Notes: generated by a model from the letters alone, not told the origin. DNA of 64,000 nt from Biscogniauxia marginata (GCA_022695795.1 MU404090.1:248001-312000), one strand, 5' to 3'. Counted from the stretch's first letter, positions 1 to 12,391 are shown. Made by a program: numbers and translations.

Positions 1-770
1 ATAATCTTGTCATATTGTGTCACGCCAGTGTCGGGATCAAAGCGGTCTAGAGGGCGCAAAGCTCTGTTCCGCATCTCTGACATGTAAGCCAGCCGTTTCA
101 CTCGCACGCTATCGTCTGGGAGCGCGAGAGTCGGGAAGTCCGTCATGTTCACGTGGGGATCGTTGACGATTGAGTAACGACACCTGAGCCGCATCTTCAA
201 GCTCTCGAGAGCCGATGCTCCCTCCGGCCCGCTGTCGTTCTCGTATATGCTCAGGAAGACGTTTTTATGCCCGATCAAGTGTATCAGTTCCAACAGATTC
301 TTACTCCATTGGCCCCGCGCCAGCTTTCCGTCCGCGTCATACAGGCTAACGCTGATGAAAACCTGTTCCTTGAAGAGGTTTGCGCAGCCTGGCACTGCGA
401 AGGCGCCATGGCAACGTGATTCGAGGTCTCGATAGTGCGGCGGCGGGCGAGTATACGACGGGAACAAGATCGGCGGTCCAACGAACAGCACGCAGAGCGT
501 TAGGAAGAGGTACTTTATCACGGCAAAGAGGGCTCTCCCTGGCTGTCTTCCAACTACTCGTCGAAAGCTCCCATGCTTAGAGCGACACCATGACCTGAAA
601 CCCCCGGTTTGTTCCACGCCCGGGACTCCCACTTCCTTAGGGTGAGATGCTCCGCCTGTTTCCGGCGCGTATTCTCCGAGCGTGGTACTTGAGGCGCATG
701 AAAGGTTCTCGGGATCGACGTCATCTTCGAGAAGGCCTATGCGCTCCTCTAATGGAGGTGAGCGAGGCAT
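1..770 (-). CDS. CMT1/CAP59-type alpha-1,3-mannosyltransferase, 5' part (cut by window edge)
   Basis: An uninterrupted minus-strand frame starts at the ATG at 770 (MPRSPPLEERIGLLEDDVD) and runs off the left edge, giving about 256 residues. The layout is that of a type II Golgi membrane enzyme: a hydrophilic tail of about 95 residues, one membrane anchor (ALFAVIKYLFLTLCVLFVG), then a luminal domain. The luminal part carries family landmarks: VFISVSLYDADGKL, ELIHLIGHKNVFLSIYENDS, and VKRLAYMSEMRNRALRPLD. These match the fungal CAP59_mtransfer family, whose Cryptococcus founder CMT1 transfers mannose in alpha-1,3 linkage. The catalytic acidic motif and C-terminus lie outside the window. The exact acceptor sugar cannot be told. 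Family call is firm; the start could be a little further upstream only if there is an unseen 5' exon. Confidence 0.85.
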   Translation of the reverse strand, partial: MPRSPPLEERIGLLEDDVDPENLSCASSTTLGEYAPETGGASHPKEVGVPGVEQTGGFRSWCRSKHGSFRRVVGRQPGRALFAVIKYLFLTLCVLFVGPPILFPSYTRPPPHYRDLESRCHGAFAVPGCANLFKEQVFISVSLYDADGKLARGQWSKNLLELIHLIGHKNVFLSIYENDSGPEGASALESLKMRLRCRYSIVNDPHVNMTDFPTLALPDDSVRVKRLAYMSEMRNRALRPLDRFDPDTGVTQYDKI

Positions 771-3700
771 AAGTGACAACGGTTGAATAATCGCTTTTGT
801 GTCGGTAGCTTTCGACTTAGATAATATGCTAAAAGTCTACTCCTATTCCGTCACTACCACCAGAACGTGATCGAACTACTTAATCCATACAAGCTCCCCA
901 GCCGAGATATAAAAAGTACCCGAAGGGATGATTGATGCTTGTGTGGACTCTTCTAGAGTTACGAGGCCGAGGTCTTCAAGGGCTGGCAAGCCGTGTTGTG
1001 ATGCGAGTTCGCCTATCGATGTCTCCGAAGTCGGTAAGTACTATGAGGACGGCTCTCAATATATATATCAGCCGTGGTCTAGTTATTACCTCGCTCTGTC
1101 TCATGACGATCCGTAGCCGAAATTGGAAGCGTTAGGAGGGTAACACCCGCTTCCTTAGTAAATATAGGAAGAGTAGTTGGCGTCTGTAGACCTCTGTTGC
1201 TTCGAATATTCAACCAGGCAAGATTTCTCTAAAGAAACGACGATGCCAATGACCTTTTTAGTGGGAAAGTCAATCCTGCGAGCAAGTTAACATTCCATCT
1301 CATAGACCACCTTCTCTGCGCCCAGCTCTAACTTAGAGAAGAAGCCACGGTGGAAGCTACCAGAGTAGTACCATCTAGAGCGTTTTCTTCGTGAAACTTT
1401 GATGGGAAGGCCTATTAGGCTCGTGTCAGCTAGCTTGGAAGTGGTGGGCAGAAGTTGTTTACCTATCAACTTTGTCATTGAATACGGTCAACTCTCAAAT
1501 TCAATATGATTGATTTATAGAGACTTAGCTTAAATGCGTATGTAATCGGCATCATTCTCTTCTTCCCTTTCCCTTCCCCTTTCCCTTTCCCTTTTCCAGA
1601 ATCACAGGTTGCAGATAGATTGACTCCATTAAGGGGCTAAGTATGTGAGCCAACCGAGAAGCTCCGACTTAGAGTAGTTAGTATCCTACAAGATGGCTAA
1701 GTTCCGTGCTTACTTATCTGGGTGAGGCATGTGATACTCTGTATCTAGGAGGGCGTCTGATTCTAAAAACTGAAATAGATCGCCTGTGAGCCGTCATCGG
1801 ATAAGGTCCTTTCTCCACCCATTCACATATAATTGCTCAGGATGAGACTTGGAGCTTGTTCATCTCAAATACATACGCGCGCACACATATCCCCCCTGGT
1901 CCCTTTTTCATCGAGATTCTACTTCATACACATCGGTCTTGGATTCCGTTCGCCGCACGGCCCCACAGCCGGCATACTTGTCCCGGTCCCTGGCGGCTCC
2001 CTAGTCACGCACCGCTTGCGCTATATATGAGAGAATATCGTTAGCGCATTAGTCAAAAGCAATAGTACATGTTCTTATTCATTATTTTTTTCACGCCGTT
2101 AGAACTCGTCATATTCGTAGTGGCGAAGCACAGATCAGAGGATGAAAAGTGCACATTTTAGGGCACAGATGGGCGTTGGCCGCGGTTTATATGGCATTAC
2201 GCAGCCATCTGGCGGACGCCTCGAGTACACAGTCAAGCCCAATGTATATAGCACTGCAAATACTAATTGTAGTGGATACTCGGCGCCGCACACGCGCCAA
2301 GACGGGCTTGCCGGGGTTCGGGGCAGCGCTGCAACAATAAAGTGCATTTTCTTCTATTGCAGGCTTCGACTATAACCTATAAGAGATTGCATGAAGCAGC
2401 CGGCTGGAATCCAAGATATATAAAATGCTAATTTAATAAAAGCCTCTTAATTATCACTTGCTTGGCACATAAACGTGTGTATATCGGCACTTGGAGGTAA
2501 AACTATGGTTAAAATAAAGGATTGGGGGCTTGTAAGTGCCTTGGGAAAGTACCTCCAGAGTTTAAATATATAAAGAGGCGTGTTATACATAGATAGGTAG
2601 CCTGCGTAGTAAAAAGTATCGCCGGACCTTGTAAATGCAAAACTCGGAATAATCTGCTCTATCAACATACATATTCACCATGGGTGCCTTGCCAAAACAA
2701 TGGCCTCCCCCCAGTTATCGCCTACGTCGGCCACAGCGACCACATAATCGCCTTACTGTGACCCAGAGATGGCACAGCTTCGGCTTCCTCGGGAAGTGCG
2801 AGGCTTTACGATATCATTGCACCATCGGCCTGCAAATGGTTCTCCTCGCCTGCTGGGGCGCCCTTATCGTCATGGTTCTCGTCAAAAGGTGCGGGAAGGC
2901 CCCTCTAGCCGCCCTTATCAGATCAGTCTCGTTCATAGCCTTAACCTTGGTCCCAGGGTATTGCTATAAAAAACAACTCCGGCATGACAAAGTGCCCTTA
3001 TACGGATCGGAAGGACAGCATCATATTTCCCCCAGTATCCTGCTTCCTTGATCCCGACTTGTAGAAAGAGACGTTTGATCCCCTGAATCTGGAACAGCTC
3101 GATGTCGTCGGCTGTACTAATCCATGGATATCCGTTGACTTCGTCTCATACATCTTCCTATGTGTGTTTAGAGCCATATTAGCACTAATTGTGCTTTTTG
3201 TCCTGCTGAAATAGGTGTAAAGGGGGTAGCTGTCAAGTATAGGTACGAGGCATTCTGCAGCCGTCATGTATATAATAGACAGGTCCTCCCACACTCTTCA
3301 GATAGCTCTTCACCTAATCAAGCAACCTCATAACCCTATATTTCAACATGTCCGTCTCTTTCGTGATGTAGCCGGCGTGGAGAAAGGGGGACGAAAAGGA
3401 TCAACAACCGACTATATCAGTCGTTTGTTACTCTCTACTGGACCGTGCCGTATTTTCTGTCTTTTCTTCTATATATATGCCTTCTTCGATATCTTCAATC
3501 TCTGGGACCGGGTCTCCGCGTCGGGATAAATAGAGATGCCTGATGGTGTCAACGATGAACAGGAAGTTAATGGTTTAGGTCAGGTAGCACCCATAGTGGC
3601 TAGTTGCGCAGTTGTTATTGCTGTACGAGATAAATGGTACAAGCTTTCAAGGTAAATATTATAGTGATTCCTAAAGCATTTCAAGACTAATATAACTACG

Positions 3701-6700
3701 GATTCAAATAATAGATGGCGCCTTTGAGGCACGAATGAATCGAGCTTTGCAGCTGACCCCGATTTGACTATATGTACGGTTCTGCAATATTAATTATAGA
3801 CTTCAACTTCAATTCCTTCTGTCGGGTACCACTTACCACCCCAAGGAACCAAACCTTGTATGAGAACTCGGGTGCCCTCGATTATGGTATACTACAGGTC
3901 ACACATTTCACACGAGAGGAGGCTATGACCCGATATATCAAAATAGTATTCCTTTATTCTAGCAGACTTTTCTTGTTTTCTTTCTTTTATCTGTCGAGTT
4001 AAAGGGCGGCATAAACCGTACCTGTGCGTAGTATAGTCTTAAATTTAGTGATGCATTACTAGGATACCAGATGTAACAGAAATCGCATATGAGTAGCATA
4101 TATAAGTACTCCTAAGAGATTAATTATTATTAGGGCACATTTTCCCCATTATCATATTCATACATGTTTAGTAGTAAGCATTAACACCTAATATCGAGCT
4201 ACTCTTTTATCTCACAAGTGGGGACAGTAGTTGACCGAGAACAAGGCCCAGTATCACATGAGGGAAGGACCTCGACATTCCGTACGCAATGATCAATTTT
4301 CATGCTGTCCTTTTCTTGGGACTTAAGACATATATGTTCTCGCTAGCCTGGAATCAACGTTGCTAACCTGCGAAATAAGAGCTGGAAGGCGACAACAATA
4401 CCCATGAAAATGACTTTTCTAGATCTACTCTACTCTGCCGCTAAGTATTTCATTTATCTCCGCGTTATACGTAAGCAGCTACTTAATGTAAAATGGTATT
4501 TGTAATGCCTTAAGTACCCCAAAGTTGCTATTCATCTTTAGCTGTGGTCTCTTATTGCATCATTAAAAAGATTATTCAAGACCTCAGGTAGCTATATAGG
4601 GGAAAACAACAGAACTTAGCGAGCTAGTACAGGATGTGACTCGGTTTGTTAGATATAAGAAACCGGCAATCGATGGCAATGCGAATATTTCCAATGCTTA
4701 GGTAGGTATGTATTAATTAACAGACAAGTAGCACCTTTTTCGTATAAATAGCTTTATAGACATCAATAGATACGTATCCCTAATCATTAGTATGTTGAGA
4801 ACGGTTGAGAAATTGGTTCGTCCGTACTCCTCGGGACTTGTGTCGTGACATATCTTACCGCCTTGAATGACGTAGAAATTTCTAGGAATAAAGCATTAGT
4901 TTAAAGATAATAATGGTAAGTATAAATAAATGTTTATAAGAATATAAAACATGTATAAGAATGATTAACGGCGGGTTAATGCTAAGTTGTTAAACGAGAT
5001 TAAGAGATTTTTTATAATTCCCGCGATTACACTTTGTAGTTTTAATACTAATCTCGATGGTTATAAACGGAGAAGGCTAGTAAAAAAGCTTAAATCAATG
5101 TTTAATACCCCCATAGCTGGGAAAACTAAGCAACCCCCACTTATGACTAGTAATACTTACCTAGATACCTAAGTAACTTAGTAAGTATATGTTATCTCTC
5201 GTGTCTTTAAAGCCATGACCAAGTTTTATGCGTACTTAAGTAGATAAAAGCGCACTATAAGATTAGCAATGTTAGCACCTAAATCATGGATTATCTTTAT
5301 GAAATCAGGGACACTCTATAAGTTATATAGATTGGCAGCAATGGCTAAACCGCTAGTTTTAAAAGAGCTTGCAGTGGCTCCGGTTAAGCGGTTTGTGTTG
5401 TTGGTCTTCCATTTATTCATAATTCAACTTCCTCGGGGGAAACCCGAAAGCTTAGAAATTACAGTTTCGGGACACTAAAATAGCCTCTCAAGGGACACGG
5501 TAGGTGCACAACAAACTCAGAGTGATAGGATAAGTGTCACTATTAGACTGAGAATAATCGCTAAAGATCCTACTCTCCCCCCCCCCACCTTAATTGCCTT
5601 CGAGGCGTACACTCCTCGAGTTGGTCTTTAAGGCCCCTGTCACAGCCCAAGATCAAAAACGTAGTACCAAGGAAATTTCGCAACTCAGCAACGCTTGCCG
5701 GTCAAGAATGGGGTATGATATTTTTATCGGAGCTTCAATGCCTACATATTAGTTGGAACATGTGAGCTCGGTCACTTGGACTTCAGACCTCGGTGCATCT
5801 GGATAGTGGAGAATATCTTTACTGATCGTATCAGATCTATCCCTTGCCACAACTTATCGCAAGGCAGCCTACATAATCTGCATTATTACATAAAGTCGCA
5901 TCCCGACTATAATATGCGTCTTACTTCAGCCACCTACTAGAGCAGCCTGCCAATATGCGTTTATGTTTCATTGCATGTCTCGGTAGCTCTCCTTAAAGAG
6001 GGTTCCACCGCCTTTTCCTAGGCCCTAGCAACAAGGCCGCCATCTTGAAATGTCGGACACATTTGAAAACATCCTCGTAGATTATATCCCATTCAGAATT
6101 TCCTCCGTGTAACAGTTCATTGAAGATATCTAAATGTCCTATCTTTTGGGGTGGTGTTGGTACTTTAGAAGATGACCTGTTAGTTTTGTTCCAAGTTATC
6201 TGCATGCTTTTTAACTTAATAGGGACACATGAGCTCGTGCATTATGCCAATGTATCACAGGCTAGAGGGCAAAAGCAAGATGGGTAATGCGGTGGCCCGG
6301 TCATGATATTTTGGTCACGTTGACTACTACGCTGCTAGAGTGCACGCGAGCGGAAATTGGTTTACACATCAGACTAGATAAAAATCATTGATTATGCCAC
6401 GCCAAGGGGCACACTACCTTGCCTTATCGGTAAAAGAAGTACTATTTCACTTATCAAGCTACACATGAGATTAGCTTTGTGCCTCCACTCCCTATATCAC
6501 GATACACGGCAAAGTGACTAGGCTCTGAACAGAAAAGCCGCGGGGGGGTTCTGTTGAGATGAGACGAGTTTCTGTTGAGATGAGGTGAGTGTGAAAGGAT
6601 AGGAAGGATCAATAGTACCTGCCGAAAGAGGCATCTTATCAGCAGTTTACCAGTAACATGCATAACATGTAAATTGTGCTTTGCTGCCGGTCAGCACTTT

Positions 6701-6943
6701 TAAAATCACGACTCTCTCTTATACCTGCTATAGCTCGTCCATCTATCTATTATATAGGCCACAACGACCAGGAATACTTAGTATGGCCGTAAGTATTATA
6801 ACTGTACCGAGAATACATATTTAATCTGATCTATAGCCGCTATAACCATCTTCTTCATTTATCACGACAGTATCACGAACTTGTATTGTCAACATAACCT
6901 CCTTCAATATCATACGCTCCTTACATACTGTCTTAGCGCAACC
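771..6943. other. Gene-poor AT-rich block
   Basis: No frame longer than about 125 codons has recognisable content. Much of 1500-6700 is AT-rich and dense in TA dinucleotides and stops on both strands, most strongly at 4000-5500, as expected of RIP-mutated transposon DNA. It contains a polypyrimidine run (about 1555-1597, CCCTTT-like units), an LTR-like relic at about 5495-5650 and a short direct repeat (TTCTGTTGAGATGAG twice, near 6548 and 6570). An ATG-initiated 123-codon frame at 2680-3051 has a hydrophobic middle but no family signature, and I do not call it a gene. Confidence 0.6.
5495..5650 (+). repeat. LTR-retrotransposon-like relic, copy A
   Basis: A stretch of about 150 bp is similar, base by base with gaps, to 39495-39690. 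Shared blocks include TGAGA(A/G)TAATCGCTA, CCTTCG(A/G)GGCGTA(C/T)AC and CTCGAG followed by a T-rich run and GG(C/T)C(C/T)CTG. Differences are mostly C/T or A/G, as expected of RIP decay. The likely source is an LTR or LTR-adjacent part of a retroelement, but no intact ORF, second LTR or target-site duplication is visible. The family is not identified with certainty. Confidence 0.5.
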
Positions 6944-7942
6944 ATGAACCGCAAGACGGGTCAAGAACGACAACTCGATCACGATGACTCCCAGCACGAA
7001 GAAGCTCCTCCTCAACGATTCGATGGCCTTCACACGGGCTCCTGGACGAACCGACTCCCAGCTTCCTGGGTTCCCTATGTACAGCTTGCACGTCTCAGCC
7101 CTCCGGTCCCCCTCCTTCTCATATTCTTCCCCCATTCATTTGGAATCCTCCATGCCGCAATTATAAACAGAATCCCCCCCGCCTCTATAGTTCGCGTCTT
7201 CTGCGTACTCCTAGGGGGAAGCTTATTCCTCTCAAACGCGATACATGGCTGGAATGATCTTATCGACAGCCCTATTGACAAGCTTATACTCAGGACGCGC
7301 AACCGTCCGGTTCCACGAGGCGCTATCACCCCTCAGGCTGCCTTTATTTTTACACTCTCTCAGGCTATAGCAGCGGCTTTTTTCCTGCTTCTCCTCCCGC
7401 CAACCACAGCAATTTATGCTGTGCCCAGCATTATCGCGCATACATATTATCCGTTTTCTAAAAAGCAAATATATTACCCTCAAGTCGTTCTTGGTATATC
7501 ACTTCAGTGGCCGATTATCCTGGCCAGTTTTTCGACGGCTCCTAGCAATGTGTTGATGGATCAATCTCTCCTGTGCTTGTTTTTCGGTTGTGTCTTGTGG
7601 ACGGTTACTTACGATACCGTCTATGGCTTCCAAGACTATAAAGAAGACATCAGAGTAGGCGTCAAAAGTACCGCTGTCCTATTCGGGGAGTGGGGAAAAC
7701 CGATTCTGTGGTTTCTAAGTAACTCAATGGTGGCTTTATTGATTTCTTCTGGCTATCTCGCTGGGATGAGTTTAACGTACTTCGCAGTCTCAGTTGGGGG
7801 ATGTTTTACGTCGCTGAATGTAATGATGGCAAAGGTCAATCTAAAGTCTCCCGAGAGCTGTTCATGGTGGTTTACCTATGGCTTTTGGGGGCCTGCAGTG
7901 TCCATATCAGGCGGGCTTCTTTGCGAGTATCTATTTAAATAG
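6944..7942 (+). CDS. UbiA-family aromatic prenyltransferase (meroterpenoid type)
   Basis: This is an intronless 332-residue integral membrane protein. The start is the ATG at 6944 in an ACCATG context; the frame is open further upstream but has no ATG there. Both acidic prenyl-diphosphate (Mg2+) motifs of the UbiA superfamily are intact: NDLIDSPID (residues 104-112, followed by RTRNRPVPRG) and DTVYGFQDYKED (224-235, followed by GVKSTAVLFGEWG). Eight or nine hydrophobic segments follow a short N-terminus of about 40 residues. That N-terminus is acidic and glutamine-rich, so it does not look like the mitochondrial presequence expected of Coq2. Fungal UbiA enzymes of this kind attach farnesyl or geranylgeranyl groups to aromatic polyketides in meroterpenoid pathways. 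No polyketide synthase, cyclase, P450 or monooxygenase is seen within the window, so substrate and pathway are unknown. Confidence 0.9.
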   Translation: MNRKTGQERQLDHDDSQHEEAPPQRFDGLHTGSWTNRLPASWVPYVQLARLSPPVPLLLIFFPHSFGILHAAIINRIPPASIVRVFCVLLGGSLFLSNAIHGWNDLIDSPIDKLILRTRNRPVPRGAITPQAAFIFTLSQAIAAAFFLLLLPPTTAIYAVPSIIAHTYYPFSKKQIYYPQVVLGISLQWPIILASFSTAPSNVLMDQSLLCLFFGCVLWTVTYDTVYGFQDYKEDIRVGVKSTAVLFGEWGKPILWFLSNSMVALLISSGYLAGMSLTYFAVSVGGCFTSLNVMMAKVNLKSPESCSWWFTYGFWGPAVSISGGLLCEYLFK

Positions 7943-8819
7943 AGCATTCAAAGACCACATAGTAAACACTTGAGCACAGCATTGATCTAGGTGGAGGAAA
8001 TTGTATCACAATGGGATGTAAGCGACGTGGTGTGATCGTTATGCAGATAGCGTTAATAGTTCCATTGGCGGCTCAAGTCGGGACCAATGATACTGGCAAC
8101 TTTATGTCATACAGAGTACAACGTCCATGTCATACTATAAAACCTGTTATTTATCTCGTCTAAGGTATGTCAAGGAAGGCTGCGCCATACCCGACCATGC
8201 CGCAGCTTGGCGTTCCAACCTGACATGTATGTGTAATCATGCTTATCCTCCCCATCTTTTTTCCCAGTCCGGTAAGAGCATGGTGACTTAAAGTGAAATA
8301 TGAATTCAATAGACTATCTCTATAATGTACAGTACATAGCATATAGTCACTATCGTGTATATAAGGAGGTCATCCTACTTCTAAAATTGGTCTCTTCCGT
8401 CTATTCGGGCAAGTTTAGTACCTTTATACTTCAACAACTTGAGGGCAACAGATGGATAATTTTAACCGCATCTACAAATATTATTCCAAATATACCTTCC
8501 ATGCCTTAAGTCTAAAGCCACTTCATTAGTCAGATTGAAATATCAAAAACAGGGCCGATTCAAAACATGGAGTTGCCAATTTCAAATCACATGTCTAGTA
8601 GCATATGAAATGATGATATCTTCTTATATATTGAAATGCATGCTGAAATAGATGTCATAGCTCATGGATTATTTGCCAGGGGTCTCCTGCTGGGAGGGAC
8701 TTTGCCTTTTGGGGCGACATTCACTCCAGATCCTCCCTCAGTTGTGCAATTTAGATCGGCGAAGCTATCCTATTTACGTGCACCCGCATGAAGGAGATTA
8801 TATATAGGTCCTAGAAAAT

Positions 8820-9178
8820 TTCTTGGTGGTGGAAGTTGAGGATTGCGAACACGCACTGAATACCGATTACGACGAGCTTCTCGTTAGCCCCAGGCGATAC
8901 ATCGGCTCTATGTGCTTCTAACAGGGAGATCTGAGTGATCTCGGTCAAGATCAATTTCCTATGCTGTGCGATTCGTGGCTTCCGGTGAGAGAACCTTAGA
9001 GTTTTTCAAAATGGACCTTTTGTTCCTCAAAAATTGAGCCGGATACAACAAACGAAAGATTGATTTCATCCAAGCTATGTGTAAGTTTCATGTTATCTTT
9101 GGTAAACACGTCAAGTCTCAATGGCCTAACGACGTTCGTAGACTTTCGATACCGGTGGATCCTATATGGCTCTACCAT
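8820..9178 (-). pseudogene. Possible decayed coding remnant
   Basis: A frame from the ATG at 9178 to 8996 encodes a mixed-composition 60-residue peptide. Downstream, in a different frame, about 55 open codons run to roughly 8820 and include NEKLVVIGIQCVFAIL. Both stretches look more protein-like than the surrounding AT-rich DNA, but they are separated by a stop and a frame change. I recognise no family. It may be a broken gene or chance. Confidence 0.2.
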
Positions 9179-10787
9179 GGTGCATAACGTCTAGGAGAGC
9201 CTTGTCTGAGGCTATTGATACTATAGTTGGCAGGTAGCTGAGGGGGCTGATTAGTTATCAACTTTTCTACCACAAGTGGTCAACTGGTTGGTCGTTCTTG
9301 GAAGCCAAGATACAGATGTCAAATTTCTATCGGCAATGGTCAGGGGAGATTAAGGAGCCTAAGGATATAGTTTATTCTCTATTATAACCCGTTAGTCAGT
9401 TTATCTTAGAGCTTATAATGTCATATATTATGAAAAGATTATGTACCCCGATGTTTAAATACCTGGCTTTTGGGTTGAACTCAAAAGTTCACCAATATAA
9501 TTGTACAAGGTTTTCCAACCAACCTCTCCAACGTTTGTGGGAAGGCACGGACCAATCCAAAGAATTTAGCCTTAGTCTAGATTTCGTCATTACTCATTTC
9601 GCTAATCAACCATCCCTCTTACAACCTCTTTTCTTTTGGTCTCGTTTCTGAAGCCAGCACGTTAGTATATAAAAGGTCAGATCGAATCTCCGTATTAATC
9701 TTTTTCCAGCCCCTAGTCCTAGCCTATCCAGTACATATTCCAAGTCTTAGAGGGTTCACGGCGCCCCTTTAAACTCCCAGATCCTTACCCAACCTTGATC
9801 ATCTTGAGTCCCAGTTAGTCAGTATGTATTCCAGCCATGTACATGGTGCCAAGAGACGGGGTCTCACTTTAGTCGATAGATAAAGCAATCCTCGACGTAG
9901 CACGAAGGAAAAACAAAATACCCTTCGATCTACCAAATGTCTAGTTAAAATACTGCTCGCGCTATAATAAAAGTACGATGAAGTTATGATGTACTAATAT
10001 AGCTCCATATATATATACGCCCTTAAAGCCAAAAAAGATTGCTATCTAGCTAACGATATGGATTTCCATTCATACTTATCTTAAATTAAACAATTAAACG
10101 TCTTTGTTATGACATCGAAGAAAGAGGGCGTCTCCACGCGAGAGATTTCTGAAATTAACAACGCCGATGATGTCCTCGTTCGTATATTTTAGTTCTTACT
10201 TGTTAAAGTCAGAATGGCGTAAGAAGAGAACTACTGATAAGAGAAAAAGGGCGCCTTCTCCGTGTCCTTACCACTTCAGGTTATGTTACTGAGAAGGGTG
10301 ATGACCTCTATGGGGCCATACGATGGACGACACACATAAAAAAAAACCAGATCACATAAGCCATGATCAAGTTCATGCATGAAGTCGTTCAATCGGCCTA
10401 ATATTGCCCTTTTTCACTAACCCCCCTACTAATACGACCAACCGATGCCCCCGCTTACTTAATGTCCTTAGTGGCTCAAGGAGGCTAGTTATAAAGACTT
10501 TACTGACCCCAAGTACGGACCCTTCTAAGCTATATTCCATATTGACCTTCTCTCGTTTGCTTGAATAGCCAAGCCCGAGAATAAAGAGCGATGGAATAAT
10601 GTAAACACTTTTTCGAAAGTGATGGGGGTAGCCGCCCGTCTTGGGTGACTTAGCTCCCTGTTAAAGATAATCTTCTCAACGAAAGACGTGACGACTAGTT
10701 CCCGCTGCTGGTCAATATTAGTAAAGGCCGAGGCTATGACCTTACAGAATTCTTAGTTTAATAAAATAAGAAAAACGTATTAAAAAT

Positions 10788-10792
<5 letters not shown>

Positions 10793-10818
<26 letters not shown>
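10793..10818 (+). repeat. A26 homopolymer tract
   Basis: An uninterrupted run of about 26 A follows an AT-rich stretch with AATAAAATAAG and is followed abruptly by GC-rich sequence. It could be the 3' tail of a non-LTR retroelement or retroposed transcript in plus orientation. No reverse transcriptase remains are recognisable in the preceding kilobase. Confidence 0.5.
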
Positions 10819-12391
10819 CCCATCTCCTCACGCGCCGCCGCCAGGGTAATATAGTGGAGCCATAGGTTAGTTAATGTAGGTATTCAGAAGGAATGTAAGA
10901 GATCACTATTACACATTGTAACAGCCGATGTTTTTGGTACAAGGATAGCACGTGACCTATGGCGTATCCATTATCTGTTGCTTAGTACTGTAAACGCTAT
11001 GTTTTACTTAATCAATAATACGATTCATAACTCGGTACCGTTCATAACTCAACAATCACCGTCACGCAGCCCAATGCTAATTGGCCCGAGGTTCAGGTAC
11101 CCGAGTTCCCCCCTGAAGAGGCAGGGTTGGCAATCTCTTTGGGTCTAGCAGCCTGCAAAATCGATGCCATCTTATTCTTCCATCGCTAGAACAACTGCCC
11201 TTCCTGGGAATACAGGCAGATCGCAAACTCCATACATCGCTCAAGCTGCACTGTGACGACGACAAGACTCGGGAACGAGAAACTTTTTACTACCCATCGA
11301 TGATGCTGCCTCCAAAATGAATGTGCTACGCGAAGTGCCCTGCAGCTTATTCATATACATACATATCTACACAGAACTTCGCCAGTGTCGCCAGTGATGC
11401 ATGTCTCGCATCTTGCCGACTTGTCAAGACATTATGGGCGCATAACCGGCCTTCCAGATTGGCAGGCGAGACAACCGCGGCTTATTACATATTAACGTGC
11501 TGTGCCACAGCCGCCTTCAGACTGCAAGTAAGGAGTACATAATAAACAACCTACCTATGCTGGCGAGTGAGATCAGGGTTCCCTGGAGATGCGAAGTTTG
11601 GTGCATCTTCTATTCCTTGTCGCCATGTCAAATTTCTCTTCGGTCCGAACATAGCTCTTCGCAGCCTACCCCAACCTAGATCGTCACTCTCGATAGGGTG
11701 AATGAACTGGGTAAATGCTCGTCCAAGTGTTTATTGATCCTGTGCAACAACGTCCACGCCACCAATTGATTTTGGACAGCATATCCCAAGCTTAAGAGGA
11801 CAGAAACCAAGATACCGACTGATAGCCGGCATGATCGTGTACCACATCACGATGCGATACTGACCGATGCTAGAATGATTCACGCAGATGTTTCCCCGCC
11901 GGCAGTCGGCCACCTCTGCTAATCAGAATCCGTGTTTCAAAAATGCTCTCTATCTGATCTCAAGACATGCGTCTCAGCCTCTGCCGAAGCAACAGGATCC
12001 TATCTGCTCCGATGCGGCGCACTCCATGGATGGCCCTTCCCATCAGACCCGGTAACGTTGCAAAGTTGGCTACGATTACTGATGCAACCAAGAGTCGAAG
12101 CTTCAACGCGGTGGGAGTGGGCCAAGTGGTCATCCTCAACCGCTGCTCTCTCGCGCTAGATGGAAATGACCTGAGCTATCAAGTGTGACCATGAGAGCAG
12201 GTAGCTTAACACATGTTCGAGAAGCCCGACGATTGGACGGAACGGAAAATATTCCCAAAAAGGAAATACCTTATCTCTCCATACACCAAGGTTAGGGCGA
12301 CAATGTTGATGTTGCTGTAGCCATTTCGGTCCTGGCCCTTCTGCAGCCGGGGCCGGGATCCGCATAGGTAGCCTGCCACTTTGGGGTTCTA

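Noticed and set aside
1555..1597. CCCTTT-like pyrimidine repeat as a telomere-type sequence
   Set aside because: Fungal telomere repeats are TTAGGG/CCCTAA; these units lack the A and are a simple polypyrimidine tract.
2680..3051. 123-codon frame with a hydrophobic middle
   Set aside because: No motif, flanked by AT-rich decayed DNA, no splice partners; not supportable as a gene.
6881..6943. N-terminal extension of the UbiA frame
   Set aside because: It contains no ATG; it would need a TTG start, and the ATG at 6944 has a good context.
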